A DNA stretch of 64,000 nucleotides, taken from the NCBI GenBank assembly GCA_049522755.1, contig JBEKNN010000008.1, positions 13,017 through 77,016 of the forward strand, read 5' to 3'. Shown here piece after piece: positions 51,886 through 60,444 of the stretch. The number at the start of each line of letters is the position of its first letter. The stretch's first letter is position 1. A program made the position numbers and the translations under genes. Source of the stretch: PALSA-243 sp049522755. GTDB lineage: Bacteria; Acidobacteriota; Terriglobia; Bryobacterales; Bryobacteraceae. The notes below the pieces were generated by a model. It saw nothing but the letters and a program-made list of their open reading frames with translations. It did no database searches and had not been told where the DNA came from.

Positions 51886-52290
51886 TTGGTAGGGCAAGAA
51901 TTTCCGGCCGTCATCGAGGGGCTGCAAAAGGAGTTTCCGGCGGCCACGCCGAAACAGGAAACGCTGGATCAGATCGTCGTGCACTTCGACCGAATCCGTC
52001 CCGGCGTGAGGGAGACGTTGGGAACGCTTGGAGGGCCCGCCACGCTGCCGCCTCTCGCACCCTCAGCGTGCCCGCAGCGAGCCAGCGATGCTCCTCAGAC
52101 CATGATCGCGGTCCGCAACGACACCGCCCGCCCGCTCATACTCCTCAGGCCCCATGGTGGCAGCGAAACTGTCGCGCCCCGATCGTGGAGCAGGTTCGAC
52201 ATGAAGTCAGGCGAATGGATGAAGCTACCCGACGGAACCTGCCTCGTAGCTGGTGACAAACCGACTTTGACCGTCATTGAGAGGCCGTAA
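51886..52290 (+). CDS. Hypothetical open frame, doubtful
   Basis: About 134 residues from a TTG, reading LVGQEFPAVIEGLQKEFPAA and TPKQETLDQIVVHFDRIRPG and, later, IAVRNDTARPLILLRPHGGS. The composition is protein-like but no family or good ribosome site is recognised. It lies among gene fragments, so a gene remnant is as likely as a real gene. Confidence 0.3.
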   Translation: MVGQEFPAVIEGLQKEFPAATPKQETLDQIVVHFDRIRPGVRETLGTLGGPATLPPLAPSACPQRASDAPQTMIAVRNDTARPLILLRPHGGSETVAPRSWSRFDMKSGEWMKLPDGTCLVAGDKPTLTVIERP

Positions 52291-52415
52291 TCCAATCAGA
52301 AACCGCCCGCTCACCAAGTCATCCGAGTGGGACAGTCCGAGTGGCCGACGCTACGTCTCCAACCATGACGCATCGGCCGGTGGTGAAAACCGCATCAGAG
52401 GAACCGCTTGTCATG

Positions 52416-52793
52416 TCACAGACATCGGTTGCGTTCCGGTTGCCTGTTTCGGTTGGCTGCGCGATCGAGTTTGAGGATGGAGTCGACACGGACTCCGGAA
52501 GCAGATTCTCGGACGTTAAACCAGCTGCTGCGCGCAGGCTGTCGATGCCTCACTGGTCCGCGACGGCCTCCGCGCTGGAAGATAAACTGTTTGGCAGGGT
52601 CAGGATTGAAGTGGCGCAGTTCCTGCTGAAACTTCTCGGCCGGGATCGATCCGCCGTAGTCATACACATTGCCAGAGCACTCCAATTCGCCATCCATAGT
52701 GAACAGCGCGCAGGCGCCGACCGAGCCGCCGCTGTATCGAATTTTCGTGCCGAGGATGTTCGCCTTCGTCGCAATCGCGCCACCCGATTCCAG
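52416..52793 (-). pseudogene. Unidentified protein remnant
   Basis: Minus-strand frame bounded upstream by a TAA, reading GAIATKANILGTKIRYSGGS, then VGACALFTMDGELECSGNVY and IPAEKFQQELRHFNPDPAKQ, after which it degenerates. No start codon with a ribosome site precedes the well-formed part. It looks like the middle of a broken gene whose family I cannot name. Confidence 0.4.
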
Positions 52794-52905
52794 TTATCTG
52801 TAGACAGAAGCCCATGATGGCTTGAAATCAGCAGTTTGCGATTTCGCATCGTCGGCCCGGCGAAGCTACGTTACGGCGTGTCAAAAGGAAGGATTCGTGC
52901 TCCAA

Positions 52906-53713
52906 ATGATCCTCTCTTTCCTTGTGGCCATCCGAGCCTTCTTTCGCAGTCGAAGCGATACTGCCCTCGAAGTCCTCGCCCTACGGCAACAGGTCGCCGT
53001 GCTCAAACGGAAACGACCGCGGCCAAGATTGAACCCCTGGGACAGACTCTTCTGGATCATACTCCGGCGGTGTTAGTCCCGCTGGACGGACGTCCTGGTC
53101 CTGGTGAAACCCGACACGGTGGTCGGCTGGCGCCGCGCCGGCTTCCGTCTTTATTGAGGTGATTGTGGCGTTCGACTTTTTCACGGCGCCGACGGCGACA
53201 TTCCAGCTACTCTACTGCTTTTTCGTAATCGAGCACGGGCGACGCCGGATTCTGCGTTTCAATTTGACTGACCACCCGACGGCTGAATGGGTCGTGCAAC
53301 AACTGCGTGAGGCTTTCCCCGAAGCGGGTCCGTATCGATATGCCATTTTCGATCGAGATTCGACGTTCAATGAGGATGTGGTCGCCTTCCTGGAGGCAAC
53401 CGGACTGAAGCCCAAACGGACGAGCATACAGGCGCCTTGGCAGAATGAAGTGGCGGAAAGATGGATTGGTAGCGCCCACCGAGATTGCTTTGATCATGTG
53501 ATCGCACTAAATGAAGCGCACGTACGGCGGCTGGGCCGTGAGTCCCTTGCGTACTACCACGAGGATCGAACTCATCTCGGACTGGAAAAGGACACGCCAT
53601 CGGAGAGACCGATCGAGGGCAAACCGGATGGGGCGGAATAGGAATCGCTGGCACGAGTCGGCGGCTTACATCATCGATACATCTGGAAAGCGGGCCGCGT
53701 GAACATGCGGTGA
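52906..53713 (+). pseudogene. IS transposase (DDE integrase-core) with deletion and stops
   Basis: Begins MILSFLVAIRAFFRSRSDTA with the DNA-binding N-terminus (ALEVLALRQQVAVLKRKRPR), meets a TAG at 53074, continues SRWTDVLVLVKPDTVVGWRR, hits a TGA at 53156, then jumps into the catalytic core: VAFDFFTAPTATFQLLYCFF, YAIFDRDSTFNEDVVAFLEA, APWQNEVAERW. Those give the D, D and E of the integrase fold. The core is followed by the tail RPIEGKPDGAE, a TAG, and ESLARVGGLHHRYIWKAG. Three in-frame stops and loss of about 100 residues between the DNA-binding region and the core make it dead. Family resembles IS3/IS481-like elements. Confidence 0.8.
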
Positions 53714-53904
53714 ACATCGCAGGGCATCGCAAGGTCGATCACTACCGGTGTGTTCCTCGGTCTCGTTCGCGGGTGGCACACCGCATTTCGCGCTGCTCCG
53801 GACCAATCGAAGCAGCTGGGCACGATCTCTGCAACCCACACTCCCACACTCACCCGTCGATACGTCAAATTAACGTCAGGACCCCATCCTACAGAGTTTT
53901 GGCG
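53595..53904 (+). repeat. IS tail direct repeat, copy 1
   Basis: 310 bp covering the last transposase codons and about 190 bp beyond. It is repeated in the same orientation at 59701-60002, with roughly 85 percent identity by eye. Shared landmarks: CGCCATCGGA at the left, GTCGGCGGCTTACATCATCG, CTACCGGTGTGTTCCTCGG and TACAGAGTTTTGGCG at the right end. Confidence 0.85.
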
Positions 53905-54054
53905 GGCCTTCGAAGAATTAGGAAAACAGGACGCGAAACAGTCACGGTTACCGAGTTCCAACTTCAGAAATCCTTTCAGCAAAAAGCGCACGACGGAAGC
54001 TCCTCACCGCCCATATCCCAATTTGAGGAGGAGTTTTACGCGAATTTGGGTACG

Positions 54055-55434
54055 TTACCGGCCATGCAGCTGTTTCGCCAAATTGCGCCAGATGAGAACC
54101 CAAGCCTCGAGACCCATGCGGAAACGCTCGGGACGGTAAAACTCATTGGGCGCATGGATATCCTCGTCAGCGGTGCTGAAGGAGAAGAAAATTGTATCGG
54201 CGCCAAGCACCTCGCGAAAAGTTGTCGTGATGGGGATTGTGCCGCCCATGCCAACAAAATCGGGAGGCATTCCGAAGATCCGCGCAAGCGTGTCGGCAGC
54301 AGCGCGCACTGCCGGGCTGTCGGGGGAAACACAATACGCCATGGCGCCGTGGTGCGTTTCCTCGATCGCTAGATTTATGCCGGGAGGGCAATGCTGTTCG
54401 AGATGATGCCGCAATTTGCCAATCACATCATCCGGCCGCTGGTTGGAGACCAGGCGGCAAGTCAGTTTTACATGTGCTTCGCTCGGCAGCACGGTCTTCC
54501 CGCCGGGCCCCTGATAACCTCCGTAGAAGCCATTGACCTCGATCGTCGGGCGATACCACTGACGTTCCAGCATACCGTAGCCTGGTTCACCAAATCCGGC
54601 GGAGGCGCCCACGTCGGCCAAGTACTTCTTCTCATCGAACGACAGCCGATCGAGCGCTTTTCGTAGGGCCGGATGGATCGCTTCAACGTCGTCATAGAAT
54701 CCCGCTACGGCGACTTTTCCACCATCGTGTAACGAGGCGACAAGCTGCGCGGCAGCATGCAATGGGTTTGCTACTCCTCCGCCGTGGCGGCCGGAATGCA
54801 AATCCTTGCCAGGACCGCGCACGGTGAATGAAAGTCCGGCCAAGCCGCGCGAACTCACGGTGATGCTTGGTATTTCAGGCCTCCACATGCCGCCATCGGC
54901 CGATAACACGACGTCGCAGGCCAGCGCATCGCGCCGTTCGCGCACCAGCAGGGGAAGATTGACGCTCCCGATCTCCTCCTCCGTCTCGAAGATGAACCGC
55001 AAGTTGACGGGTGGTTTTTCTCCCGCCAGAAAGAATGCTTCAGCCGCCAGAATCGGCAGCAGCATCGAAGCCTTGTCGTCGCTGACGCCACGCCCGTAAA
55101 GTCGTCCGTTTCGAGCGGTGAGGATAAAGGGCGGCGAGTGCCATAGCTCGATGGGGTCGGGGGGCTGTACGTCCATGTGGCCGTAGACTAAGACGGTGGG
55201 TGCGCCGGGTGCGCCGTTCCAACGTCCAAAAACAGCAGGATAATGCGGCGTCTCCCATCTCTCGACTTCGATTGGACCTGCTTTGCGCAGCCGCTGGGCG
55301 ACCCAGTCGGCGGCTCGCTGTACGTCGCTCTCGTGAGCCGGGTCGGTGCTCACCGACGGGATGGCCACGAACTCCGCCAAATCGCGGAGGTAGGAGCCGT
55401 GATTATCGGCCAGCACCTTCAGTACGGCATCCAT
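54055..55434 (-). CDS. M20-family metallopeptidase (dipeptidase)
   Basis: A 459-residue zinc peptidase of the M20/ArgE-DapE type. Metal and catalytic residues are visible: YGHMDVQPPDP (His), YGRGVSDDKA (bridging Asp), FETEEEIGS (Glu-Glu base), LSADGGM (Asp) and TADEDIHAPNEF (late His). The dimerisation insert lies between about residues 200 and 320. It hydrolyses small peptides or amide-linked amino acids. It is the last gene of a leftward cluster bounded by IS tails. Confidence 0.9.
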   Translation of the reverse strand: MDAVLKVLADNHGSYLRDLAEFVAIPSVSTDPAHESDVQRAADWVAQRLRKAGPIEVERWETPHYPAVFGRWNGAPGAPTVLVYGHMDVQPPDPIELWHSPPFILTARNGRLYGRGVSDDKASMLLPILAAEAFFLAGEKPPVNLRFIFETEEEIGSVNLPLLVRERRDALACDVVLSADGGMWRPEIPSITVSSRGLAGLSFTVRGPGKDLHSGRHGGGVANPLHAAAQLVASLHDGGKVAVAGFYDDVEAIHPALRKALDRLSFDEKKYLADVGASAGFGEPGYGMLERQWYRPTIEVNGFYGGYQGPGGKTVLPSEAHVKLTCRLVSNQRPDDVIGKLRHHLEQHCPPGINLAIEETHHGAMAYCVSPDSPAVRAAADTLARIFGMPPDFVGMGGTIPITTTFREVLGADTIFFSFSTADEDIHAPNEFYRPERFRMGLEAWVLIWRNLAKQLHGR

Positions 55435-55569
55435 TTCCCATATCTCCCAGGCGGTTCATACTGCGTCCGCCTTTGTCCTCGACTCTGGTGCGCGGGAAGC
55501 GCGGAAGCATGCAACGTGATTTGCAAGGCGTGAAACATTCACGCGCCGACCGCTAAAAGTGGATCAGCG

Positions 55570-56093
55570 TCATTGATGGCTAGCTTCTAGCGATAGTCGA
55601 TCGACGCGGTCGTTGCCGGAGCGGAAGAAGATCGTAAAAGGGACGAGCGCTTCGATGAGATCGCCGCCGTGGAGGTCAACGTAGTTCTCGGCCTGACTGA
55701 TCACGTTACCGAACACCCAATGGGCGATTTGCTCAGAGGCGGCGCCGAGTGCACGCCCTGGGAAGACCCAGTTGAGATTTTTGCCGTCGAGTGGGGAGAC
55801 GTAAATCGACCGGGCACGAAAGGAGGGCATATTCATCACCGGCGCCACGATGACCTGGCCGCGCAGATCCTTAGGGTCGAGGGACTGCCAAGGTCGAGCG
55901 CGTCCGCGATGTTCGCATATTCGGCTCCGTGAACTCCGGCGGTCACGACGAGAGTCGGGCCATCTGCGCTTCCGTTGATGAGCCAAGTCGGCAGGCGGTA
56001 GGGGCGGCCCTCCACCGGAAACTCGTTTATCCCGAAACATTTCTCCCCGGATTTGGACGCGAGCCAGCCGACTTTCAATACTTCCTTCGACAT
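55570..56093 (-). pseudogene. Succinylglutamate desuccinylase/aspartoacylase-like relic
   Basis: From ATG 56093 the frame reads MSKEVLKVGWLASKSGEKCF, PYRLPTWLINGSADGPTLVV and VTAGVHGAEYANIADALDLG, with the first zinc motif H-x-x-E. After a frame change near 55890 it continues LDPKDLRGQVIVAPVMNMPS, NLNWVFPGRALGAASEQIAH and YVDLHGGDLIEALVPF, with the third zinc His. The gene then ends early (about 175 residues against about 330). One indel and a truncated C-terminus make it a probable pseudogene. Confidence 0.72.
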
Positions 56094-56192
56094 TGAGTCA
56101 CCCTCGTACAAAATAGATCGTCGGATTCCGTGAACCGCTTTTCTCCATAGTAGTGGCGGCCGCACGTCGCATGCTCGCTGGAATTGTCCACG

Positions 56193-56960
56193 TCAGCGGC
56201 CCCCGTCAATCGCGAGCGTTTGGCCGGTGATCCAACCGGCCCGCTCGCTGGCCAGGAACAACACGCCGTTCGCGATGTCCTGTGGCGAACCGAGCCGCTT
56301 CAAGGCGATATTTTCGATTAGCCGATTCTGTCCTTCCGGTCCGTAGGACTGCCATTGCTTCTCGGTGGTGGGGTTGGACCGCACGAAGCCGGGCGCTATG
56401 CAGTTCACCGTGATGTCCCATGGCCCAAGCTCGTGCGCCAGCTGCCGGGTCAGGCCGATTTGTCCTGCTTTCGCGGAGGCATATGCTTGGATACCGGTGA
56501 GGCTAATGCCCAAGCCAGCGCCGCTGGAGATATTGACGATACGACCGTAGTGCTTCGCCTTCATCGCGGGAGCTACTGCCTGGCTGCAGTAAAAAGTACC
56601 GTCGAGATTAGCGGCGAAGATAGCTTTCCATTCAGCAGCGGATACTTCTTCGAGCGGCCGGCCGGTTTGGCCCATCACACCCCCGGCATTGTTCACCAGA
56701 ATGTCAATCCGGCCGCTCGCCTTGTGCGTCTCGGCGACAAGATTGTGGACAGACGGGGCGTCGCTCACATCGAGCGCACAAATCCGCAACGGGGTCCCTT
56801 GCTCTGTAGCGAGTCGCGCTGTTTCTTCCAGGCCGTTCTTCACGACGTCGCACGCCACCACGTTCGCGCCGAGAGTGGCAAAGTTCAGGGCAATGGTTCG
56901 GCCGAAGCCATGTGCGGCTCCGGTCACGATCACAGTTCGGTCATCAAAACGGATCAGCAT
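56193..56960 (-). CDS. Short-chain dehydrogenase/reductase
   Basis: A 255-residue NAD(P)-dependent oxidoreductase. Start MLIRFDDRTVIVTGAAHGFG at 56960, with T-G-x-x-x-G-x-G (TGAAHGFG), ILVNNAGG, catalytic Ser in VNISSGAG, and Y-x-x-x-K in YASAKAGQ. Terminal GWITGQTLAIDGG is typical. An acidic residue after strand 2 (ACDVV) suggests NAD preference. Part of the catabolic cluster; 17-bp overlap with the next gene upstream. Confidence 0.9.
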   Translation of the reverse strand: MLIRFDDRTVIVTGAAHGFGRTIALNFATLGANVVACDVVKNGLEETARLATEQGTPLRICALDVSDAPSVHNLVAETHKASGRIDILVNNAGGVMGQTGRPLEEVSAAEWKAIFAANLDGTFYCSQAVAPAMKAKHYGRIVNISSGAGLGISLTGIQAYASAKAGQIGLTRQLAHELGPWDITVNCIAPGFVRSNPTTEKQWQSYGPEGQNRLIENIALKRLGSPQDIANGVLFLASERAGWITGQTLAIDGGR

Positions 56961-58050
56961 GCGTGCGTGAAACCGAAATTGAAGATTGCTGGCACGGCAA
57001 TTCAGCAGTAGTTGAGTTGGCCAGCCGGTCCAGGTTGTCCACAGCTTGTGGGCGAGCCCCGCCCTCGACTTCCTGCATGAGAGCAATGAGACGTTCCACG
57101 TAAGGAATTGCGATACCCCGCCGACGGGCCAGATTCACGACTGGGGCAAACTGAGCATCGCATTCGGTTTTCCGGTGGTGAATGGCGATGTCTCGCCATA
57201 CGCCGCTATGCGTCTTTGCCGAGCGTCGATTGAACGCCACCATGGCATCGAATGACGCATCGATAGCCGCGGCGGTTCCGTGTGCGCCAAAAGCAGCGGG
57301 ATCGTAACCGTTGAAGCTCATCGGCATCACGCCCTCAGCCGCAGCAACCGCCATAACTTCCCGCGCCAGCGCCGTGAGGACCGGTCGCGCATCTCGCGAA
57401 TCGAGTACGTCAACGATGCTCGACGGAGTGAGAGCGCTCGCAAAGAGCAGAGAACCATAGCCCATTTTGCCCCACAGGTACCCCCAGATGTTGTCGGTGG
57501 TAATCGCGCCCGGCTCAAAGTGCAATAGAGTCCGGTGTACGCGCCCAAGGCGTTCGGTTTGACTGCCGTCCAATTCCCCGACAACCACTGCGCCCCGACC
57601 GCCGAAGTGCACGACTCCCGGCTCCAGGACGTCTGCTCCGAAATTGATAAAAGCCCCCATGGTGCGATCGCGGCCCACGGCGTGCGAGATCATAAGTTCG
57701 TTGAAGCCGTTCTGCAGAGATACCACCACGCCATCGGCGGCGAGGTGCGGCAGAAGTTGCCGGGCGGCCGTCTCCGTGTGCAACGCCTTGGTGCACAGAA
57801 AGATAATCTTCCAGACGCCAACAAGGTCGCCCGGCGTACTAATGCACAACGGCTGCGTGAAAGTTTCGATTGGGCCAGCGATGGCTAAACCGCGCTCGCG
57901 GACAGCCTGTACGTGATCGCGGTTAGCGTCCACGGCACTGATGTCAACCCCGGCCCGGCTTAGATAGCAGGCGACGGCGCCGCCGATGGCGCCCGCGCCC
58001 CAGATCAGAATCCGATCCGCTGAACTGACTTTATCCGGGGTTATGACCAT
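56944..58050 (-). CDS. Ketopantoate reductase (PanE/ApbA)-family protein
   Basis: A 368-residue NADPH-dependent reductase with N-terminal Rossmann motif GAGAIGGAVACYL and the ketopantoate-reductase C-terminal domain. The lysine in YLWGKMGYGSLLF and the block LVGVWKIIFLCTKALHTETA fit. Whether it makes pantoate or reduces another 2-oxo acid is open; the setting among catabolic genes favours the latter. Start MVITPDKVSS at 58050. It overlaps the creatininase-like gene upstream by 10 bp. Confidence 0.8.
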   Translation of the reverse strand: MVITPDKVSSADRILIWGAGAIGGAVACYLSRAGVDISAVDANRDHVQAVRERGLAIAGPIETFTQPLCISTPGDLVGVWKIIFLCTKALHTETAARQLLPHLAADGVVVSLQNGFNELMISHAVGRDRTMGAFINFGADVLEPGVVHFGGRGAVVVGELDGSQTERLGRVHRTLLHFEPGAITTDNIWGYLWGKMGYGSLLFASALTPSSIVDVLDSRDARPVLTALAREVMAVAAAEGVMPMSFNGYDPAAFGAHGTAAAIDASFDAMVAFNRRSAKTHSGVWRDIAIHHRKTECDAQFAPVVNLARRRGIAIPYVERLIALMQEVEGGARPQAVDNLDRLANSTTAELPCQQSSISVSRTHADPF

Positions 58051-58742
58051 GGTCCTTCCAGTGCTTCGCGGGTTTCCTCTACACCAACACGCCACAGTTG
58101 CAGCATTTGCTCATCCGGCTTCTGGTAGACGCCGCCAAAATTGCCGTCCCCGAGGTAAGCACGCACACCAGCGGCATCCATCATGCGCATGATTGCGATA
58201 TCAATCATCGGCTTCTGGCCTTCCGGCGCCGTGACGCCATGCACTCTTGTCCAAGGGAAGTTTTCCATCCACGATCCATGCGACGCGACTGGATCGATCG
58301 CCGCCGCCGCCGCCGCCGTTTTCGCCGCACTCCACCAGTTGTGCCACTTTACAGTTATCCCGGGATGATCGTTCATCCACTCTTGCAGGATCGAACCTCC
58401 CGGACTGTTGCCGCCGTGGCCATTGACAAACAAGATACGAGTGAATCCGGTCCCGGCGAGGCTGTCGAGAATATCCGCGACGATGCGCTGATAAGTTTCG
58501 AGGCGCAAACTAATACTGCCTGGGAAACGGCGGAAGTAGGGTGTGATGCCATAGCTGAGTGCGGGGAATACCGGTACCCCGAGAGGTTCAGCCGCCTCGC
58601 AGGCGACGCGCTCCGCCAAAATAGCATCCACAGCAAGGCATAAGTACCCGTGCTGCTCGATACTACCCATAGGCACGACGGCGCGCTTGTCATGGCTCAA
58701 CCTTTCTTCGACCTGCATCCAGTTCATGTCGGCGATTTTCAT
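58041..58742 (-). CDS. Creatininase-family amidohydrolase-like protein
   Basis: A 233-residue metal-dependent protein. VVPMGSIEQHGYLCLAVDAI gives the E-Q-H-G metal motif, RILFVNGHGGNSPGGSI the N-G-H-G-G-N motif. Members hydrolyse or form cyclic/amide bonds, including creatinine, mycofactocin and related small molecules. Start MKIADMNWMQ at 58742. The ATG overlaps the stop of the upstream MFS remnant by 4 nt. Confidence 0.85.
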   Translation of the reverse strand: MKIADMNWMQVEERLSHDKRAVVPMGSIEQHGYLCLAVDAILAERVACEAAEPLGVPVFPALSYGITPYFRRFPGSISLRLETYQRIVADILDSLAGTGFTRILFVNGHGGNSPGGSILQEWMNDHPGITVKWHNWWSAAKTAAAAAAIDPVASHGSWMENFPWTRVHGVTAPEGQKPMIDIAIMRMMDAAGVRAYLGDGNFGGVYQKPDEQMLQLWRVGVEETREALEGPWS

Positions 58743-59700
58743 GGTGTTTTTAGGTGTTTGGTTGTAATTGTCTCCAGACCGTGCGCATGCGGGCCCGTCT
58801 CGGCCCGCCACAAAGCAAACGCGCACAGCACTGACAGCAGCGCAATCCCCGTGAACATCAACATGCCTACATGATATCCAGCGGCATTCGTCGCGCTCGC
58901 CAGCCAGTGGTCATTTGCCCAGCCGATCGAGAGATTCACGATCACAAGCCCGAGCTGTTGCACTGTGTCGAGCATCCCGTTGGCCAAGCCAAGGTTCGAT
59001 TCCTCCACCACGTAAACTAGCGCCGGCCACACGATTGCCTGCACAAGAGCGAACGCGACTCCCATCATCGCCATGGGAGTCGCTGCCGGGATGCTGGTGT
59101 AGCTCAGCATCGGGAACACGGGCACGATGAACAACGAGCCAACCATCATCAGCAGCGACCGATGGGCGTAGCGGCCGGCGAGAATCCCAAATATCGGCAT
59201 GCCAATCAGAGAGAATAGCGGTTCCATTCCTACCAGCAAAGAGGCGGTTTGCGGAGAGACGCGCCGAGCCTCAATGAGGAACTTTTGTGCGAAGGTCTCG
59301 AAAGGAAAGATGCAACCGTAAAAAGTGACGCAGAGCGCCGCGATCAGCCAGAATGATCGGTTAAAGCGGAGTGCATCTCGGAGTCGAATTTTTCTCACGG
59401 CGCCTCTATGGGCGAGCCGAAAGCGCCGCGCGCCGCGCGCGTCGAGTATCCAGTAGAGCGCCGCACCCAGCAGGCAAAAGCCGCCAAAGCCGATGCCGAT
59501 CAGCAGAGGCCAGCGCCAGTGCGCGTAAGCGCTCGCCGCCCAGGTGGGCGAAGTTTGAGCGCTGAGCGACCCTAGCCGCGCCGCCAACGCGCGGAGGCCG
59601 AGCCCCAGGCTCAGTTCGTCCTGCCAGAACAGCGCGCTACACCAACGTTGGCGGTGAGTGCCAGCGCTTCACCTGCCACACCGACCAGCAGGCGGCCGGC
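58739..59700 (-). pseudogene. MFS transporter, N-terminus removed by IS tail and frameshifted
   Basis: From the IS junction the minus strand first reads AAGRLLVGVAGEALALTANV, then after one lost base near 59620 ELSLGLGLRALAARLGSLSA and LIGIGFGGFCLLGAALYWIL through to a stop at 58739. The later half has about seven clear helices (for example AALCVTFYGCIFPFETFAQ). Roughly the first 100 residues are missing, replaced by the IS tail. Originally this was the transporter of the catabolic cluster. Confidence 0.75.
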
Positions 59701-60002
59701 CGCCATCGGAAAGACCGATTGAGGGGAAACCGGAGGGGGCGGAATTGGAATCGCTGGCGCGGGTCGGCGGCTTACATCATCGATACGTCTGGAAAGCAGC
59801 CGCGTGAACATGCAGTGAAATCCCCAGTACGTCGCAAGGTCGATTACTACCGGTGTGTTCCTCGGCCTCGTTTGCCGGCGGCACACCACATTTCGCGCCG
59901 CTCCAGACCAAGCGAAAGCAGCGGGACACGATGTCTGAAACCCACACTCACCTGTCGATACGTGAAATTAACGCCAGGGCCCGATCCTACAGAGTTTTGG
60001 CG
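59701..60002 (+). repeat. IS tail direct repeat, copy 2
   Basis: 302 bp matching 53595-53904. Here the transposase end is intact: it reads PEGAELESLARVGGLHHRYV to a TGA at about 59805. It is fused directly to the truncated MFS gene at its left end. Its right end lies about 35 bp before the PadR promoter. Confidence 0.85.
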
Positions 60003-60036
60003 AACCACAACGAGCCACCCACGCGCCGCGTTCCCC

Positions 60037-60065
60037 TTGCACTTCGACAAGAGATCGTGTATGCT
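60037..60065 (+). promoter_or_regulatory. Candidate promoter of padR-ADOP
   Basis: TTGCAC (60037-60042), 17-nt spacer, TATGCT (60060-60065), 26 nt before the PadR ATG. An AGGGGAG ribosome site (60081-60087) is well placed. Confidence 0.5.
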
Positions 60066-60090
60066 CCTTGTAGAAGCGAAAGGGGAGTGC

Positions 60091-60444
60091 ATGCCCGACG
60101 CGCACCGTATCGACCTTCCACAGGGAACGTTGGATTTGCTCATCTTGCAGGCCCTTGCGCTGGAACCTCAGCATGGCTGGGCCATATCCGAGCGCGTCCA
60201 GCAAATTTCGAGCGACGTGCTGCGCATCCAGCAAGGCTCGCTCTATCCTGCCCTCCATCGCTTGCAGCGGCGCGGCTGGATCAAGGCGCGCTGGGGCGTT
60301 TCCGAAAACAATCGGCGCGCGAAATTCTACGAGTTGACAAAAAGCGGACGCGGGCAGCTCGAAGTCGAAAGGGACGCCTGGGTCAAACTGACGGCCGCGA
60401 TGGCCCAGGTGCTTGGAACCGCCCGGGAGATTCCGACATGCTGA
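60091..60444 (+). CDS. PadR-family transcriptional regulator
   Basis: A 117-residue winged-helix regulator. Blocks LPQGTLDLLILQALALEPQH, QQGSLYPALHRLQRRGWIKA and RAKFYELTKSGRGQLEVERD are the canonical PadR N-terminal domain and hinge. The ATG at 60091 follows a good ribosome site. It overlaps the ADOP permease start by 7 nt (ATGCTGA), so repressor and permease are translated together; self-repression with relief by a substrate of the exporter is the usual model. Confidence 0.9.
   Translation: MPDAHRIDLPQGTLDLLILQALALEPQHGWAISERVQQISSDVLRIQQGSLYPALHRLQRRGWIKARWGVSENNRRAKFYELTKSGRGQLEVERDAWVKLTAAMAQVLGTAREIPTC

Noticed and set aside
52906..60002. A complete composite transposon
   Set aside because: Only the tail of the IS is present at both ends, and one transposase copy is degenerate with deletion; no complete IS copies or terminal inverted repeats are seen.
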